From Alphaproteobacteria bacterium (GTDB lineage: Bacteria; Pseudomonadota; Alphaproteobacteria; ATCC43930; CGMCC-115725): DNA of 64,000 bases. The translations under genes were made by a program, and so were the position numbers. Below the pieces are notes generated by a model. It worked only from the letters and a program-made list of their open reading frames with translations, was not told the origin of the DNA and did no database searches. The stretch covers positions 1 through 64,000 of the forward strand of contig JAFAYW010000012.1 in the NCBI GenBank assembly GCA_019240125.1, given 5' to 3'. This document shows, piece after piece, positions 27,811 to 36,855 of the stretch; position 1 is the first letter of the stretch, and the number at the start of each line of letters is the position of its first letter.

Positions 27811-28298
27811 TGCATCTTTTTGCCGATCCGGAATTCTGGGTCCTGCTCTCGGTCGTGGTTTTTGTTGTCGCGGTGTACAAGCCGGCGAGCCGGGCTGTTC
27901 TTGGTGGTCTCGACTCCCGCGCCGCTCGGATCCGCAGCGATCTCGATGAGGCGCGCCGCCTGCGTGTCGAGGCGGAAGAATTGCTCGCCGATTACCAGCG
28001 GCAGGAGCGTGAGGCCGCGGCGCAGGCACAGGCCATCGTGGCCCATGCCCGGGAGGAAGCCGAGCGCGTCGCCGCACAGGCGGCGCGTGATCTGGAGCAG
28101 AGCCTGGCGCGCCGCCAGCACCTCGCCGAAGAGCGGATCGCCCAGGCCGAAGTGAAAGCCGTCGCGGAGATCCGCGCAGTCGCTGTCGATGTCGCGATCG
28201 GCGCGGCGCGTCAGGTCATCGTCGCGGAACTCGACGAGCGGCGCGGAGCCGCATTGCTCGATCATGCGATCGCCGCGCTTCCGCAGCAGCTGCGCTGA
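27810..28298 (+). CDS. atpF: F0F1 ATP synthase subunit b
   Basis: 162 residues. The N-terminal helix (EFWVLLSVVVFVVAVYKPAS) anchors it in the membrane. The remainder is a coiled coil with LDSRAARIRSDLDEARRLR and AEELLADYQRQEREA, the usual alphaproteobacterial b-subunit pattern. It forms the peripheral stalk with b' and binds F1 through delta. It is the last gene of the operon. A small inverted repeat (cgtaac / gttacg, 28334-28351) lies downstream but lacks a T-run. Confidence 0.94.
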   Translation: MHLFADPEFWVLLSVVVFVVAVYKPASRAVLGGLDSRAARIRSDLDEARRLRVEAEELLADYQRQEREAAAQAQAIVAHAREEAERVAAQAARDLEQSLARRQHLAEERIAQAEVKAVAEIRAVAVDVAIGAARQVIVAELDERRGAALLDHAIAALPQQLR

Positions 28299-28436
28299 CG
28301 GACCCTCGATTGATTATTGTGACGCCCGGTTCGCGTAACCCGTAAGTTACGTGTATCCGTGGCAATTTCCGCGCTAAGGTGCGGACCGCGCCAGCATAGC
28401 AGGCGTTTGCGTTGGGTGCGTCTGTCAGGACCTGCC

Positions 28437-29408
28437 GTGCTAGCCGCCAGCTTTGTTCGCTTCTGTCATCTGGACGCGGCGCGCATCTGCGCTGCCGTTT
28501 TCGTGTTTGCGGCATGGTGCCCGCTGGCGGCGCTTGCCAACAGCGCGGTGGTGCTCAATTCCGACGATGACTCGCTCAGCGTTGTCGACGGCAGCACCTA
28601 TCACGAAACCTCGCGCACCTATATCGGGCGCTCGCCACATCACCTGATGCCGACGCCCGACGGCAAGATGCTGATCCTGGCGATGGCGGAGGGCAACGAA
28701 CTGGTGTTTATCGACCGCGCCAATGGTCAGGTGAAACAGCGCGTATCGGCCAGCGATCCTTATCAGATCGGCTTCAGCGCAGACGCGAAATGGTTTGTCG
28801 CGACGTCGCTGCGGCTCGACCGGATCGACATCTACGATGCCACGACGTTCCAGTTGAAAGCCCGGTTGGCGGCCGAGACGATGCCGAGTCATATCGGTTT
28901 CTCGCCCGACAGCAAGACGGTTTACGTGTCGTTGCAAGGTACTGGAGAGCTGACGGCGATCGATCTACAAAGCGGCAAGGTGACCTGGACGGCGCCAATC
29001 GGCCGCCAGCCGGCCGGTGTGTTGGTGCGGCCCTCGGGGACGATCCTGGTGGCCACGATGGGCGCCGACTCGGTCGCCGAGGTCGATCCCAGCAATGGCA
29101 GCGTATTGCGGCGCATCCATACCGGGCGGGGCGCCCATAATTTTTTGCTCACACCGGATGGCAAGACCCTCTATGTGTCGAACCGTGTCGCCGGCACGAT
29201 CTCGATCCTCAACCCCGAGACGCTGGAAGTTACCGGCACATGGACGGCACCAGGCGGCCCGGATGACATGGCGGTCAGCGCCGACGGCAAGGAGCTTTGG
29301 GCGACCGCGCGGTGGCACGCCGCCATCGATGTGATCGACCGCGACACCGGGGCGTTGAAGACAACCATTCCGGTCGGCCGTTCGCCTCATGGGATCTTTT
29401 TATACTAG
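28437..29408 (+). CDS. Secreted YVTN-type beta-propeller protein
   Basis: About 323 residues. A signal peptide (hydrophobic CAAVFVFAAWCPLAALA) is followed by repeating propeller blades with the YVTN pattern, for instance SPHHLMPTPDGKMLILAMAE, SHIGFSPDSKTVYVSLQGTG, GAHNFLLTPDGKTLYVSNRV and PDDMAVSADGKELWATARW. Each repeat has a PDGK/ADGK turn. About seven blades fit the length. Such proteins are periplasmic and often partner cytochromes or bind ligands; no function can be assigned here. The start is uncertain: a GTG at 28437 has AGGA 7 bases upstream, while GTGs at 28359 and 28416 would give longer leaders. The next gene follows 21 bases later, so the two may be cotranscribed. Confidence 0.82.
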   Translation: MLAASFVRFCHLDAARICAAVFVFAAWCPLAALANSAVVLNSDDDSLSVVDGSTYHETSRTYIGRSPHHLMPTPDGKMLILAMAEGNELVFIDRANGQVKQRVSASDPYQIGFSADAKWFVATSLRLDRIDIYDATTFQLKARLAAETMPSHIGFSPDSKTVYVSLQGTGELTAIDLQSGKVTWTAPIGRQPAGVLVRPSGTILVATMGADSVAEVDPSNGSVLRRIHTGRGAHNFLLTPDGKTLYVSNRVAGTISILNPETLEVTGTWTAPGGPDDMAVSADGKELWATARWHAAIDVIDRDTGALKTTIPVGRSPHGIFLY

Positions 29409-29429
29409 GGCCGGACAGGACTACTCATC

Positions 29430-30434
29430 GTGTACGTCGTCGACAGCCTTATGCACGCCATCGACCAACTCCAGGGCCTCATCTTCGAGGATGTCGTCCA
29501 GCCGGTGCTCTACCAGCTCGGCTTGATGCAGTGGTCGGACGATTTGTTCGACGGTGTCGGCTCGGCCTTGTTCGGCGCACTCGCCATCCTGCTTGCCTAC
29601 CTGATTCTACGGCCGCTGGAATGGTGGCGGCCGGTGGAGCGCTGGAACGATCGCCGCGCCGTACGTACCGATATCGTATACACACTGGTTAATCGCCTTG
29701 GCATCATTCCCGCGGTGCTGTTCCTGGTCCTGACGCCGATGGGCGCGGCGATCGACGGCTACCTGCGGTTCAAGGGCTATATACCGCCGAGCCTGGAGCA
29801 GATGTTTCCGCCCTTGCTGGCGTTTCCGCTGCTGACCTTTCTGGTCTATGTGGTGGTGATTGATTTCGGGGAGTATTGGCGCCATCGGCTGCAGCACCGC
29901 CTGTCATGGTGGTGGGCTTTGCATAGCCTGCATCACGATCAGCGTCAGATGACGCTGTGGTCGGATGACCGCAACCACTTCCTGGACAATATCCTGGCCG
30001 CGATGTGGACCGGGGCGATTGCAATGCTGATCGGCGTCACTCCCAGTGAGTTTCCGCTCGTGCTGATCGCATTTCGACTGATCGAAAGCCTGTCGCACTC
30101 GAATGTCCGGCTGGGATTCGGGGTGCTGACACCGTTGATGGTCGGACCGCAATATCACCGGCTGCACCATGCTGTCGAACACGCTCAAGCGCCATTCGAC
30201 CGCGCCCGCGGCTGCAATTTCGCGGTGATTCTGCCGGTTTGGGATGTGCTGTTCGGGACGTGCCGGCGCGCCCATGAGTTTCCTTCAACCGGTGTGGCGG
30301 GGATCGCGGGCCCTGAAGTCAGGGCCAGCTATCTGCACCATCAGGTTATCGGCCTGAAGCGGTTGGGTGCCGAGATCGGGCGGATGGTCGGGTGGCGGCG
30401 CACTGGCTTTTCCGCGGCTATTGTCCGCGACTAG
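29430..30434 (+). CDS. Sterol desaturase / fatty acid hydroxylase family membrane protein
   Basis: 334 residues with several membrane helices and the histidine motifs of the di-iron hydroxylase superfamily: EYWRHRLQH, HSLHHDQ and YHRLHHAVEH. The diiron site faces the cytosol and performs O2-dependent hydroxylation or desaturation of a lipid chain. The substrate is unknown: hopanoid, carotenoid, ornithine lipid or fatty acid are all seen in this family. The start codon is GTG. It is 21 bases downstream of the beta-propeller gene and convergent with the response regulator, 6 bases between stops. Confidence 0.9.
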   Translation: MYVVDSLMHAIDQLQGLIFEDVVQPVLYQLGLMQWSDDLFDGVGSALFGALAILLAYLILRPLEWWRPVERWNDRRAVRTDIVYTLVNRLGIIPAVLFLVLTPMGAAIDGYLRFKGYIPPSLEQMFPPLLAFPLLTFLVYVVVIDFGEYWRHRLQHRLSWWWALHSLHHDQRQMTLWSDDRNHFLDNILAAMWTGAIAMLIGVTPSEFPLVLIAFRLIESLSHSNVRLGFGVLTPLMVGPQYHRLHHAVEHAQAPFDRARGCNFAVILPVWDVLFGTCRRAHEFPSTGVAGIAGPEVRASYLHHQVIGLKRLGAEIGRMVGWRRTGFSAAIVRD

Positions 30435-30440
30435 CGCCCG

Positions 30441-31172
30441 TCAGTGCATCTCGACGGCTGGCGTAAAAATGTACCCGCTGCCCCGAACCGTCTTGATCAT
30501 GTTGGGGTTCTGCGGATCGTCCTCGAGTTTGCGGCGCAGGCGTCCGACCTGAACATCGATCGTCCGATCGAACGGGCCAGCCTCGCGGTTGCGCGCGAGG
30601 TCCAGCAGCCGGTCCCGCGATAGCACCTGATTGGCATTGCCTACGAAGGCCGCCAGCAGGTCGAACTCGCCCGTGGTCAAACGCACCTCTTCACCGCTTG
30701 GCGACATCAACTCCCGGCTCGACAGATCGAGGTTCCAGCCGGCGAAGCGGGCGCGTGAGCGGTTATTTGCCGCCACCGCCGCCGGAGCTTCCGCGACACG
30801 GCTGTGAACCCGTCGCAGCACGCTCTTCACCCGAGCCAGCAACTCGCGCAGATGAAATGGCTTTGGCAGGTAATCATCGGCTCCCATCTCGAGGCCGATG
30901 ATGCGGTCAACGGTTTCGCCACGACCAGTCAGGATAATGATGCCGATCCCGGATTCGCTCCTGAGCGCGCGTGCCAGGGTGAGCCCGTCTTCGCCTGGCA
31001 GCATCAGATCGAGGATGACAAGATCGGCTGGACTCTGCCCAAGCACACGACGCATCTCGTTGCCGTCATGCGCGACTGAGACGCGATACCCCTCGCCCGT
31101 CAGGTATTCCTGGACAACCTCGCAGATTTCCTGCTGGTCATCGACGATCAGGATGTGACCGTTGTCGCTCAT
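30441..31172 (-). CDS. OmpR-family response regulator
   Basis: 243 residues. The receiver domain (ILIVDDQQEICEVVQEYL; phospho-acceptor Asp in LVILDLMLPGEDG; Lys in DDYLPKPFHLREL) is complete. The C-terminal winged helix (EVRLTTGEFDLLAAFVGNAN, then FDRTIDVQVGRLRRKLEDD and VRGSGYIF) is of OmpR/PhoB type. No histidine kinase gene is next to it, so its sensor is elsewhere. The ATG at 31172 starts a standard receiver domain; an earlier frame-open ATG adds 27 atypical residues. It is divergent from the sigma factor gene; a TTACA-N5-TTACA direct repeat lies between the two starts and is a likely binding site. Confidence 0.94.
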   Translation of the reverse strand: MSDNGHILIVDDQQEICEVVQEYLTGEGYRVSVAHDGNEMRRVLGQSPADLVILDLMLPGEDGLTLARALRSESGIGIIILTGRGETVDRIIGLEMGADDYLPKPFHLRELLARVKSVLRRVHSRVAEAPAAVAANNRSRARFAGWNLDLSSRELMSPSGEEVRLTTGEFDLLAAFVGNANQVLSRDRLLDLARNREAGPFDRTIDVQVGRLRRKLEDDPQNPNMIKTVRGSGYIFTPAVEMH

Positions 31173-31257
31173 TGCGCCGGCGAACCAAAATACCCTTGGG
31201 AAATGCGGACCACGGAGTGAAGCAGTGTTGCGTACATATAGGGCACCATACACATAG

Positions 31258-31272
31258 TTACAATTTCTTACA
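31258..31272. promoter_or_regulatory. Candidate OmpR-type operator (direct repeat)
   Basis: TTACA, five bases, TTACA (31258-31262 and 31268-31272) places identical half-sites 10 bases apart, one helical turn. This is the geometry of OmpR/PhoB-family dimer sites. It lies in the 199-base gap between the divergent response regulator and ECF sigma genes, inside an AT-rich stretch. I infer autoregulation, possibly with control of the sigma factor. Confidence 0.5.
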
Positions 31273-31371
31273 TAAAACGGGAAGGCCTGACATCAACGGA
31301 TTACACCCCCTCGGTACAGTCTGCCCCCCAGCCCACCGGTCACGGTCGGGCAGGTACCCAGGAGGTGCTCC

Positions 31372-32025
31372 TTGTCGGACATTCACGATCGCATCCAGGC
31401 CGAGATACCGCGTCTTAGACGCTATGCCCGCTCATTGGCGCGGGATGTCACTGCGGCTGACGATCTGGTCCAAGACTGCTTGGCCCGTGCTCTCGGGAAA
31501 ATCCACCTCTGGCAGGAGGGAACGGATTTGCGGGCATGGTTATTCACCATCCTGCACAATCAATATGTAAATCAGGTCCGCCGGGCCGTGCGCGAAGGGG
31601 CCGCGGTAGGTCTCAGCGAAACCGAACCGCTGCTGACCCGCGCGCCACAACAGGGCCGCAGCCTCGAACTGCGCGATCTCGATCGGGCCATGCGCAAGTT
31701 GCCCGAGGAGCAGCGTTCGGTGATCCTCTTGGTAGGCATGGAGGGCATGCGGTACGAGGAAGTCGCGGAAATTCTCGATGTTCCGGTCGGCACGGTGCGC
31801 TCGCGCCTGTCGCGGGGCCGTGATGCGCTGCGGCGGCTTATGGGTATTATTCCAGATCGCAGCGCCGAGCAGATCATGACCGATCCAACCGCGCAGGGGC
31901 GGATGACGCAGCGCTTCCCGCAGGGGGCCGCGGTATCCGCGCTGACCGGAGAGACGCGGTGTGTCAGTCCCAATCGTCGGCAACACACACCCCGGCTAGG
32001 CCATCACGCTGCCGGGAGCTTTTAG
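31372..32025 (+). CDS. ECF RNA polymerase sigma factor
   Basis: 217 residues. Region 2 reads IPRLRRYARSLARDVTAADD, VQDCLARALGKIHLWQEGTD and LRAWLFTILHNQYVNQVRR. Region 4 reads LPEEQRSVILLVGMEGMRYE and VAEILDVPVGTVRSRLSRGR. This is a two-domain sigma-70 type of the ECF class, close in style to EcfG-like alphaproteobacterial factors. The C-terminal ~45 residues are low-complexity and may be disordered. The start is TTG, supported by an excellent AGGAGG 6-8 bases upstream (31360-31365). No NepR, PhyR or other anti-sigma gene is adjacent, so control may come from the divergent response regulator or from elsewhere. Confidence 0.9.
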   Translation: MSDIHDRIQAEIPRLRRYARSLARDVTAADDLVQDCLARALGKIHLWQEGTDLRAWLFTILHNQYVNQVRRAVREGAAVGLSETEPLLTRAPQQGRSLELRDLDRAMRKLPEEQRSVILLVGMEGMRYEEVAEILDVPVGTVRSRLSRGRDALRRLMGIIPDRSAEQIMTDPTAQGRMTQRFPQGAAVSALTGETRCVSPNRRQHTPRLGHHAAGSF

Positions 32026-32360
32026 CATTTATCGCGTCATCGACATCATACAGCGCGGCCCGGAGCGGAGGAATTTCGCGGAACTGCGCCAAAGGGCAGC
32101 GCGTTGTTCAATATATCGCAGCGATGCGATGACGGGCGGGTGCCGGATCGCCGCCCTCGCCTAACATCCGGCTCGGCAAAGTCTCCCTGTCGCGGGTTTG
32201 CCGCCCGCATACTCTCCGGGATCCTCGAAAGGGATCCCGGTTTTCTTTTGTGCGTAGCGATCCGGTTCATTGTATGTGCGCTGGTTGGGCCGTTGGGAAC
32301 ACCGGTGCTGCCTTCCGTGTTCGCTGCCATAGCGTTTCATCTTCCTGCGCGAGGTTGAGC
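32026..32360 (+). other. Gene-free stretch ending in an orphan terminator
   Basis: A 335-base gap between the sigma factor and DUF2188 genes. No open frame here is convincing; one that could be drawn (32104-32358) runs straight through a strong terminator. The terminator sits 190 bases after the sigma stop codon, so this stretch may be a long 3' untranslated region or encode a small RNA ending at 32249. Confidence 0.4.
32216..32249 (+). terminator. Intrinsic terminator with strong T-run
   Basis: Perfect 9-bp stem ccgggatcc (32216-32224) / ggatcccgg (32232-32240) with a 7-base loop, followed at once by ttttctttt (32241-32249). It is a textbook Rho-independent terminator on the + strand, 190 bases past the sigma factor stop. 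Confidence 0.9.
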
Positions 32361-32600
32361 ATGTTGGGTCGTCACGTTTACCGCGTACATCTCAACGAAG
32401 GGCACTGGGTTATTTTGAAAGAAGGCGAGCCAACGCCGCGAGGCGAATACTCTCGCCAGGACGAGGCGATGGCGGAGGCTTGCCGTCTGGCTGAAACGGA
32501 CCATCCCAGCCGCGTCACCGTCGATAACGGTGATGGGATCATCATTGAGGAGCGCCTGTTCGGCAGCGATTTGAGCCAGGAACTCAACGGCGAACGCTGA
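32361..32600 (+). CDS. DUF2188-like small protein
   Basis: 79 residues. The pattern YRVHLNEGHWVILKEGEPTP, a helix with SRQDEAMAEACRLAE and a C-terminal beta hairpin (SRVTVDNGDGIIIEERLFG) matches the DUF2188 fold, a small alpha-beta unit of unknown role found in stress or phage-derived proteins. GAGG 6-9 bases before the ATG supports this start; the frame is open further upstream but crosses the terminator at 32216-32249. The macrodomain gene starts 5 bases after its stop, so they form an operon. Confidence 0.7.
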   Translation: MLGRHVYRVHLNEGHWVILKEGEPTPRGEYSRQDEAMAEACRLAETDHPSRVTVDNGDGIIIEERLFGSDLSQELNGER

Positions 32601-32604
32601 CGCG

Positions 32605-33144
32605 GTGGTGATTGCCATCCAACGGGCCCTCGGCGACCGCATCCAAGTGATCCAGGGCGACATCACCACAATGGCAATCGACGCCATCGTCAATGCCGCG
32701 AACGCGGCGATGCTCGGCGGTGGAGGCGTCGATGGCGCTATCCACCGCGCCGCCGGCCCCGAATTGCTCGGTGAGTGCCGCCGTATCGGCGGGTGCCCGC
32801 CTGGTGAGGCTCGTCTGACCCATGGCTATCGGCTGCCGGCACGGTATGTGATCCACACGGTCGGCCCGCTGTGGCGTGGTGGGGACGAAGGTGAACCGGA
32901 TACTCTCGCGGCGTGCTATCTGTCGTCGCTGGCGATCGCGCGCGAGCAGGGTTTTCGCGAGGTTGCCTTTCCCGCGGTTGCGACCGGGGTTTACGGCTTT
33001 CCGCGCGGCGACGCGGCCCGCATCGCCGTCGCGGTCGTCTCGTCTGAATTGGCCGCCAATGAATTACCCGAGCGGGTCTACTTCGTCTGCTTCGACGCAG
33101 CGACAGCCGAGGCCTATCGCCGATCCCTCTCCACCCCTGGGTGA
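32605..33144 (+). CDS. Macrodomain protein (O-acetyl-ADP-ribose deacetylase type)
   Basis: 179 residues. The macrodomain is complete: IQVIQGDITTMAIDAIVNAA, NAAMLGGGGVDGAIHRAAG with the ADP-ribose-binding glycine loop and catalytic Asp, RLPARYVIHTVGPLW, and FPAVATGVYGFPRGDAARIA for the diphosphate loop. This corresponds to the YmdB/MacroD-type hydrolases that remove O-acetyl from ADP-ribose or ADP-ribose from proteins. The start codon is GTG, 5 bases after the DUF2188 gene. It is followed by a convergent amidohydrolase. It might counter ADP-ribosylation, but no transferase is nearby. Confidence 0.93.
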   Translation: MVIAIQRALGDRIQVIQGDITTMAIDAIVNAANAAMLGGGGVDGAIHRAAGPELLGECRRIGGCPPGEARLTHGYRLPARYVIHTVGPLWRGGDEGEPDTLAACYLSSLAIAREQGFREVAFPAVATGVYGFPRGDAARIAVAVVSSELAANELPERVYFVCFDAATAEAYRRSLSTPG

Positions 33145-33213
33145 CAGACGCGACATCGAACAGTGTACCGTCGCTAGTCGCCGCTGGTTTCCGAATAAGA
33201 ATGACGCTCGCGG

Positions 33214-34209
33214 CTAACCATGGCCGCAGCCGCACGCGACATGGAACACTCGGGCCGCATTGCCGCCGAGGATGGCGTCGCGCTCTGCACCGGTAAGTTC
33301 GGTGCGCTCCACGACATTGCGCGGGTCGAGATCGCCGATGCCGAATGGGTAATCCGATCCGAGCATGATCTTGTCGGCGCCGACCATGTCGCACAGAAAG
33401 CGCAGGGCGCGCGGCTCGAACAAAACCGTATCGAAGTAGAGGCGGCTGAAACCTTCCTCGGGGTCCGCATACTCCGGGTGGATGATCTTGTTACGCTTCA
33501 ACCGGCCAAGCGCGTAGGGCAGGGCGCCGCCCGCGTGGGAGAGGAGCAGGCTGACGCCTGGAAAGCGGGTGAGGTGACCGGAAAACAGCAGCCGCGCCAC
33601 CGCGATGGTCGTGTCCGCCAATCGCCCGACCGCATTGATAAGATCATAGCCGTCGAGCCGATCGTCGCTGCAGATGTAGTGCGGGTGCAGGAAGATCGCA
33701 GCTCGGCGTGCCGATGCCAGCTCCCAGAACGGGTCAAGCGCTGGATCGTCGAGATTTCCGCCGATGCCCTTGGGCTGGGTCGCGATCATGGCGCCGCGGA
33801 ATCCAGCATCGAGCGCCTCCTCCAACACCTTCGCCGCCAGCGCGCCATCTTGCAGCGGCACGGTCGCGAGCGCGGTCAATACCGGCAGCGCGGCGGCGTC
33901 CTTTGCGATGTGTTCGTTGTAGAACCGAGCCCAATCGGCGCCCTCGACGGGCGGCAGATCATACCCGTAGACATCAGTCCAGCCGCCCACCAGCTGGTGA
34001 TCGACCCTCGCCTGCTTCAGCCACTCGCCGCGTTGTCCGAGGTCGTGCAGACGCGGCTGGATCGGACGGCCCGGACCGCCTTCGGCAAACTCAAGGCGCG
34101 GCGCCGGACTGTTCTGATGCAGTTTGACCGACGGGAACAGACGCGGCTGGCCGCGCAGCGCCTCGAGCATCGTGCCCGGAACCACATGGGCATGGGTGTC
34201 TATGATCAT
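33214..34209 (-). CDS. ACMSD-like metal-dependent amidohydrolase
   Basis: 331 residues of the amidohydrolase_2 superfamily. The metal ligands are visible: HxH in IIDTHAHVVPG, His in AIFLHPHYICSD, His in LLLSHAGGALPYALGR and Asp in IMLGSDYPFGIGD. The closest well-known member is aminocarboxymuconate semialdehyde decarboxylase, but the family also includes resorcylate decarboxylases and related enzymes, so the substrate is not known. It is cytosolic, probably zinc-dependent. It is cotranscribed with the upstream secreted hydrolase gene, 7 bases apart, suggesting joint use of an aromatic or ester substrate. Confidence 0.9.
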   Translation of the reverse strand: MIIDTHAHVVPGTMLEALRGQPRLFPSVKLHQNSPAPRLEFAEGGPGRPIQPRLHDLGQRGEWLKQARVDHQLVGGWTDVYGYDLPPVEGADWARFYNEHIAKDAAALPVLTALATVPLQDGALAAKVLEEALDAGFRGAMIATQPKGIGGNLDDPALDPFWELASARRAAIFLHPHYICSDDRLDGYDLINAVGRLADTTIAVARLLFSGHLTRFPGVSLLLSHAGGALPYALGRLKRNKIIHPEYADPEEGFSRLYFDTVLFEPRALRFLCDMVGADKIMLGSDYPFGIGDLDPRNVVERTELTGAERDAILGGNAARVFHVACGCGHG

Positions 34210-34216
34210 CGTGATG

Positions 34217-35263
34217 TCAGTCCCCTCCTTGAGCCGTGCAACCCGGAATGTCGAACAACGCGGCGCGCCCGCACGGCGACCCCAGAACCGCCAGGGCGTC
34301 GTGTCCCATACCCGGGGCGGTTGTAAATCGCTGGTTCAGGATCGCTCCGTCTCTCCCCTTCATAAAGCGATAGTAGTTCACCGCTCGCGAATAGCGATCC
34401 GCGCCTTCTGCCTCCGCGCCGCAGGACGTGCCGAGCTCCCAATGATTGGGATCGTTGTCCCGGGTGCCGACGAGATAGACCAGGTCCAACCTGGCATAGC
34501 GCTGCTCCAGCGCTGCCTCGCCCAGTCGCGCAGCCTTTTCCGGATAGCGCGGCAGGCCGCCGCCGAGACCATGCGGCCACTGATCGTACTCCGGGCAGGT
34601 CGCGGCTTGCGGTGGCCCCGCCGGTCTTCCAGGGTTGAGGTAGAGGTACGATCCTGGACTGCCGACCACGAAACGTAGCGCGATACCGCTTCGGCTAAGG
34701 ATCTCCGGGCCGTGTCCCACGGCAGCGTACCGCTGGGTCAGCTGACCCCCCGCCGAGAAGCCGGCAAAGACCACTCGGCGCAGGCTCGGGAATCGCGAAC
34801 GATCGCCCAGTGTGGCCAGCAGCGTATCCATTGCGTCATAGGAGCTGACGGCGATCGGACCGCTCGCGTCGCCCGCGGTAGCCCAGTGTCCATTGCCCCA
34901 GCGAAGCACGTTGTCGGGCACCGCGTGCGCGGCGACATCCTTGGCGATCAGAAATTGCGGGGCAATGATCAAGGTGCTGGGACCGGGCGCCATGGCGATC
35001 ACACCGTTGAACAGCGGCGCTGCTGCCCGGTGGGCGCCGTGCACGACAATCACGGCGTGCGTCACATCCGGGAGCGGTTTCGACCAATCCTGCGACACGG
35101 CGACCGGCAACTCTCCTTGCCCGGTCGCGCCGCGAACGACAAGCCGCCCCTCGAGCACCGTTTTCACGGGAGGTGTTTCAAAACCCGATGCAGTCCCGCC
35201 CAGCCAGGCGGTCCCCGCCAGCACGGCAAGCAAAAGGACATCGCGCTTCCATTGACGATGCAT
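34217..35263 (-). CDS. Secreted alpha/beta-hydrolase-like protein
   Basis: About 348 residues. A signal peptide ([20 protein letters not shown]) precedes an alpha/beta-hydrolase-type core: [13 protein letters not shown], the nucleophile elbow [17 protein letters not shown] with catalytic Ser, and a late [12 protein letters not shown] for the catalytic His. Two Cys pairs are likely in disulfides. The protein resembles uncharacterised periplasmic esterase-like families rather than a named enzyme. Of three in-frame ATGs at the 5' end, the one at 35263 has AAGGA about 8 bases upstream and best fits. It is upstream of and cotranscribed with the ACMSD-like gene; divergent from purC. Confidence 0.75.
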   Translation of the reverse strand: MHRQWKRDVLLLAVLAGTAWLGGTASGFETPPVKTVLEGRLVVRGATGQGELPVAVSQDWSKPLPDVTHAVIVVHGAHRAAAPLFNGVIAMAPGPSTLIIAPQFLIAKDVAAHAVPDNVLRWGNGHWATAGDASGPIAVSSYDAMDTLLATLGDRSRFPSLRRVVFAGFSAGGQLTQRYAAVGHGPEILSRSGIALRFVVGSPGSYLYLNPGRPAGPPQAATCPEYDQWPHGLGGGLPRYPEKAARLGEAALEQRYARLDLVYLVGTRDNDPNHWELGTSCGAEAEGADRYSRAVNYYRFMKGRDGAILNQRFTTAPGMGHDALAVLGSPCGRAALFDIPGCTAQGGD

Positions 35264-35330
35264 CTTCACCATCCTTGCGAGCGTCACTCCGTATCAAGGC
35301 GGCAAGCCGCCTCTTTCGCGAGCCCAGCCG

Positions 35331-36311
35331 ATGCTCGATCATGATTTTATCGCCAGCCACCTCGACCTCATCCTCGACGATGCGACAATTCCTGAACTGC
35401 CGAACCACTATCGCGGCAAGGTGCGGGATAATTACGACCTGCCCGACGGTACCCGCCTGCTCGTCGCTACCGATCGGCTGAGCGCGTTTGATCGCAACAT
35501 CGCGGCGATTCCGTTCAAAGGTCAGGTGCTGACCCAGACCGCCCGTTTCTGGTTCGATCACACCAACGATCTCTGCCCGAACCATGTGATCTCATATCCG
35601 GATCCGAACGTACTGCTGTGTCAGCGGTTAGATATCCTGCCGGTTGAGGTGGTGGTGCGTGATTATCTCGCGGGCACGACGGACACCTCGATATGGCCGA
35701 TGTACAAGAGCGGCCGCCGCCGGATCTACGGCGTGAGCTTCGCCGATGGGTTGCACGAAAACCAGAAACTGCCGGAGACAATTATCACGCCCACGACGAA
35801 AGCCGGGCAGGGCGAGCACGACGAGCCGATAACTCCAGCTGAAATCGTCGAGCGCGGATTACTGAGCCAGCGGGATTGGGATGCAGTCGTCGAAAAGGCG
35901 TTGTCGCTGTTTGCGCGTGGTCGCGAGATAGCCGCGGCGCGCGGCCTTATCCTGGTCGATACCAAATATGAGTTTGGCCGCGACACCGGCGGGAACATCC
36001 TGCTGGCTGACGAAATTCACACGCCCGACAGCAGCCGATACTGGTTTGCGGCGAGCTACCCGCAACGCTTCTCCGGCGGCGCGCCGCCCGAGAGTTTCGA
36101 TAAAGATTACCTTCGCCGCTGGGTTGCTGCGCGCTGCGACCCTTACCGTGATCCGGTCCCGCCGATTCCCCCCGACGTGATCGCGGGCGCTGCTCGCATC
36201 TATATCGATGCCTATGAGATGATCACCGGCGAAAGCTTTATCCCTGCCGATCCTGGTGTGGCGGTTTTGACACGCATCCGCCATAACCTGCACTCGTTTA
36301 TGGCAAGCTGA
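35331..36311 (+). CDS. purC: SAICAR synthetase PurC, long form
   Basis: 326 residues. Joins aspartate to CAIR in de novo purine synthesis, using ATP. The characteristic [58 protein letters not shown] and [20 protein letters not shown] segments are present. Typical bacterial PurC is about 240 residues; this belongs to the longer version of about 300 residues, like yeast Ade1, with extra loops (e.g. [16 protein letters not shown]) and C-terminal helices. It stands alone, without purS/Q/L. The start ATG at 35331 is 67 bases from the divergent hydrolase start. Confidence 0.95.
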   Translation: MLDHDFIASHLDLILDDATIPELPNHYRGKVRDNYDLPDGTRLLVATDRLSAFDRNIAAIPFKGQVLTQTARFWFDHTNDLCPNHVISYPDPNVLLCQRLDILPVEVVVRDYLAGTTDTSIWPMYKSGRRRIYGVSFADGLHENQKLPETIITPTTKAGQGEHDEPITPAEIVERGLLSQRDWDAVVEKALSLFARGREIAAARGLILVDTKYEFGRDTGGNILLADEIHTPDSSRYWFAASYPQRFSGGAPPESFDKDYLRRWVAARCDPYRDPVPPIPPDVIAGAARIYIDAYEMITGESFIPADPGVAVLTRIRHNLHSFMAS

Positions 36312-36855
36312 ACCGCCAGAGCAGCCAACGCTGGCGGCAATGCGAGCGGCGCTGGGTTGAATTAGTGGGCCCGGTTGGATAGGGTCCGCTGCTCAGATGT
36401 AGGCATCCCGCATCGTGGCCCATCAGGGCAATTGGCACCGGGGCCCGCGACTTGCACAAGCGGGCATGACAAATAAAATCTTTGGCGATCTAGGGGGTTG
36501 ATGAGCGTGGGCAGGATTGACCAACAGCGCTGGGCAAAGCGCGCCTCCGTCTCGGGGAAGCGCGTCGACAGTCACGCGTGCCCAGCCTACCCCGCCCGTT
36601 GATTCTCAGGCCGAGTGTTGGAATTGGCGCGAGGGGACGCCCTGCGACGGCGCGACGTGACATGCGCGGGGGTAAGGGGAGCGGCGCAAATAGGCAGGGA
36701 TGGCGATGGGGCGGCCCTGCTGCTGCTCCGGCAAGCCGCCGGTGAACTTCCAAACTGGCCTTTGCGGTGCGGGTGTGTAATTAAGACAGTGCCGCCTCGC
36801 GGCCAAACCGCAACATCATCCGCCGCCAAGACAAATCTGAATTTGCGTTCGCACA
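36312..36855. other. Long upstream region of the PKS gene
   Basis: 544 bases between purC and the PKS gene. No open frame shows a domain or ribosome binding site. A 6-bp hairpin (gcccgc 36443-36448 / gcgggc 36460-36465) followed by an A-rich stretch may terminate purC transcripts weakly. The 3' part should hold the PKS promoter, but I cannot point to convincing -35/-10 boxes. Confidence 0.4.

Noticed and set aside
28334-28351. Inverted repeat cgtaac / gttacg after atpF
   Set aside because: Short stem and no T-run; not convincing as terminator or operator.
32104-32358. Open frame of 84 codons after the sigma factor
   Set aside because: It runs through a strong intrinsic terminator and has no homologous features.
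32605-33144. Idea that the macrodomain, NUDIX and TIR genes form one NAD/ADP-ribose system
   Set aside because: They are 20-56 kb apart, not co-oriented, and the macrodomain and NUDIX genes sit in ordinary chromosomal contexts.
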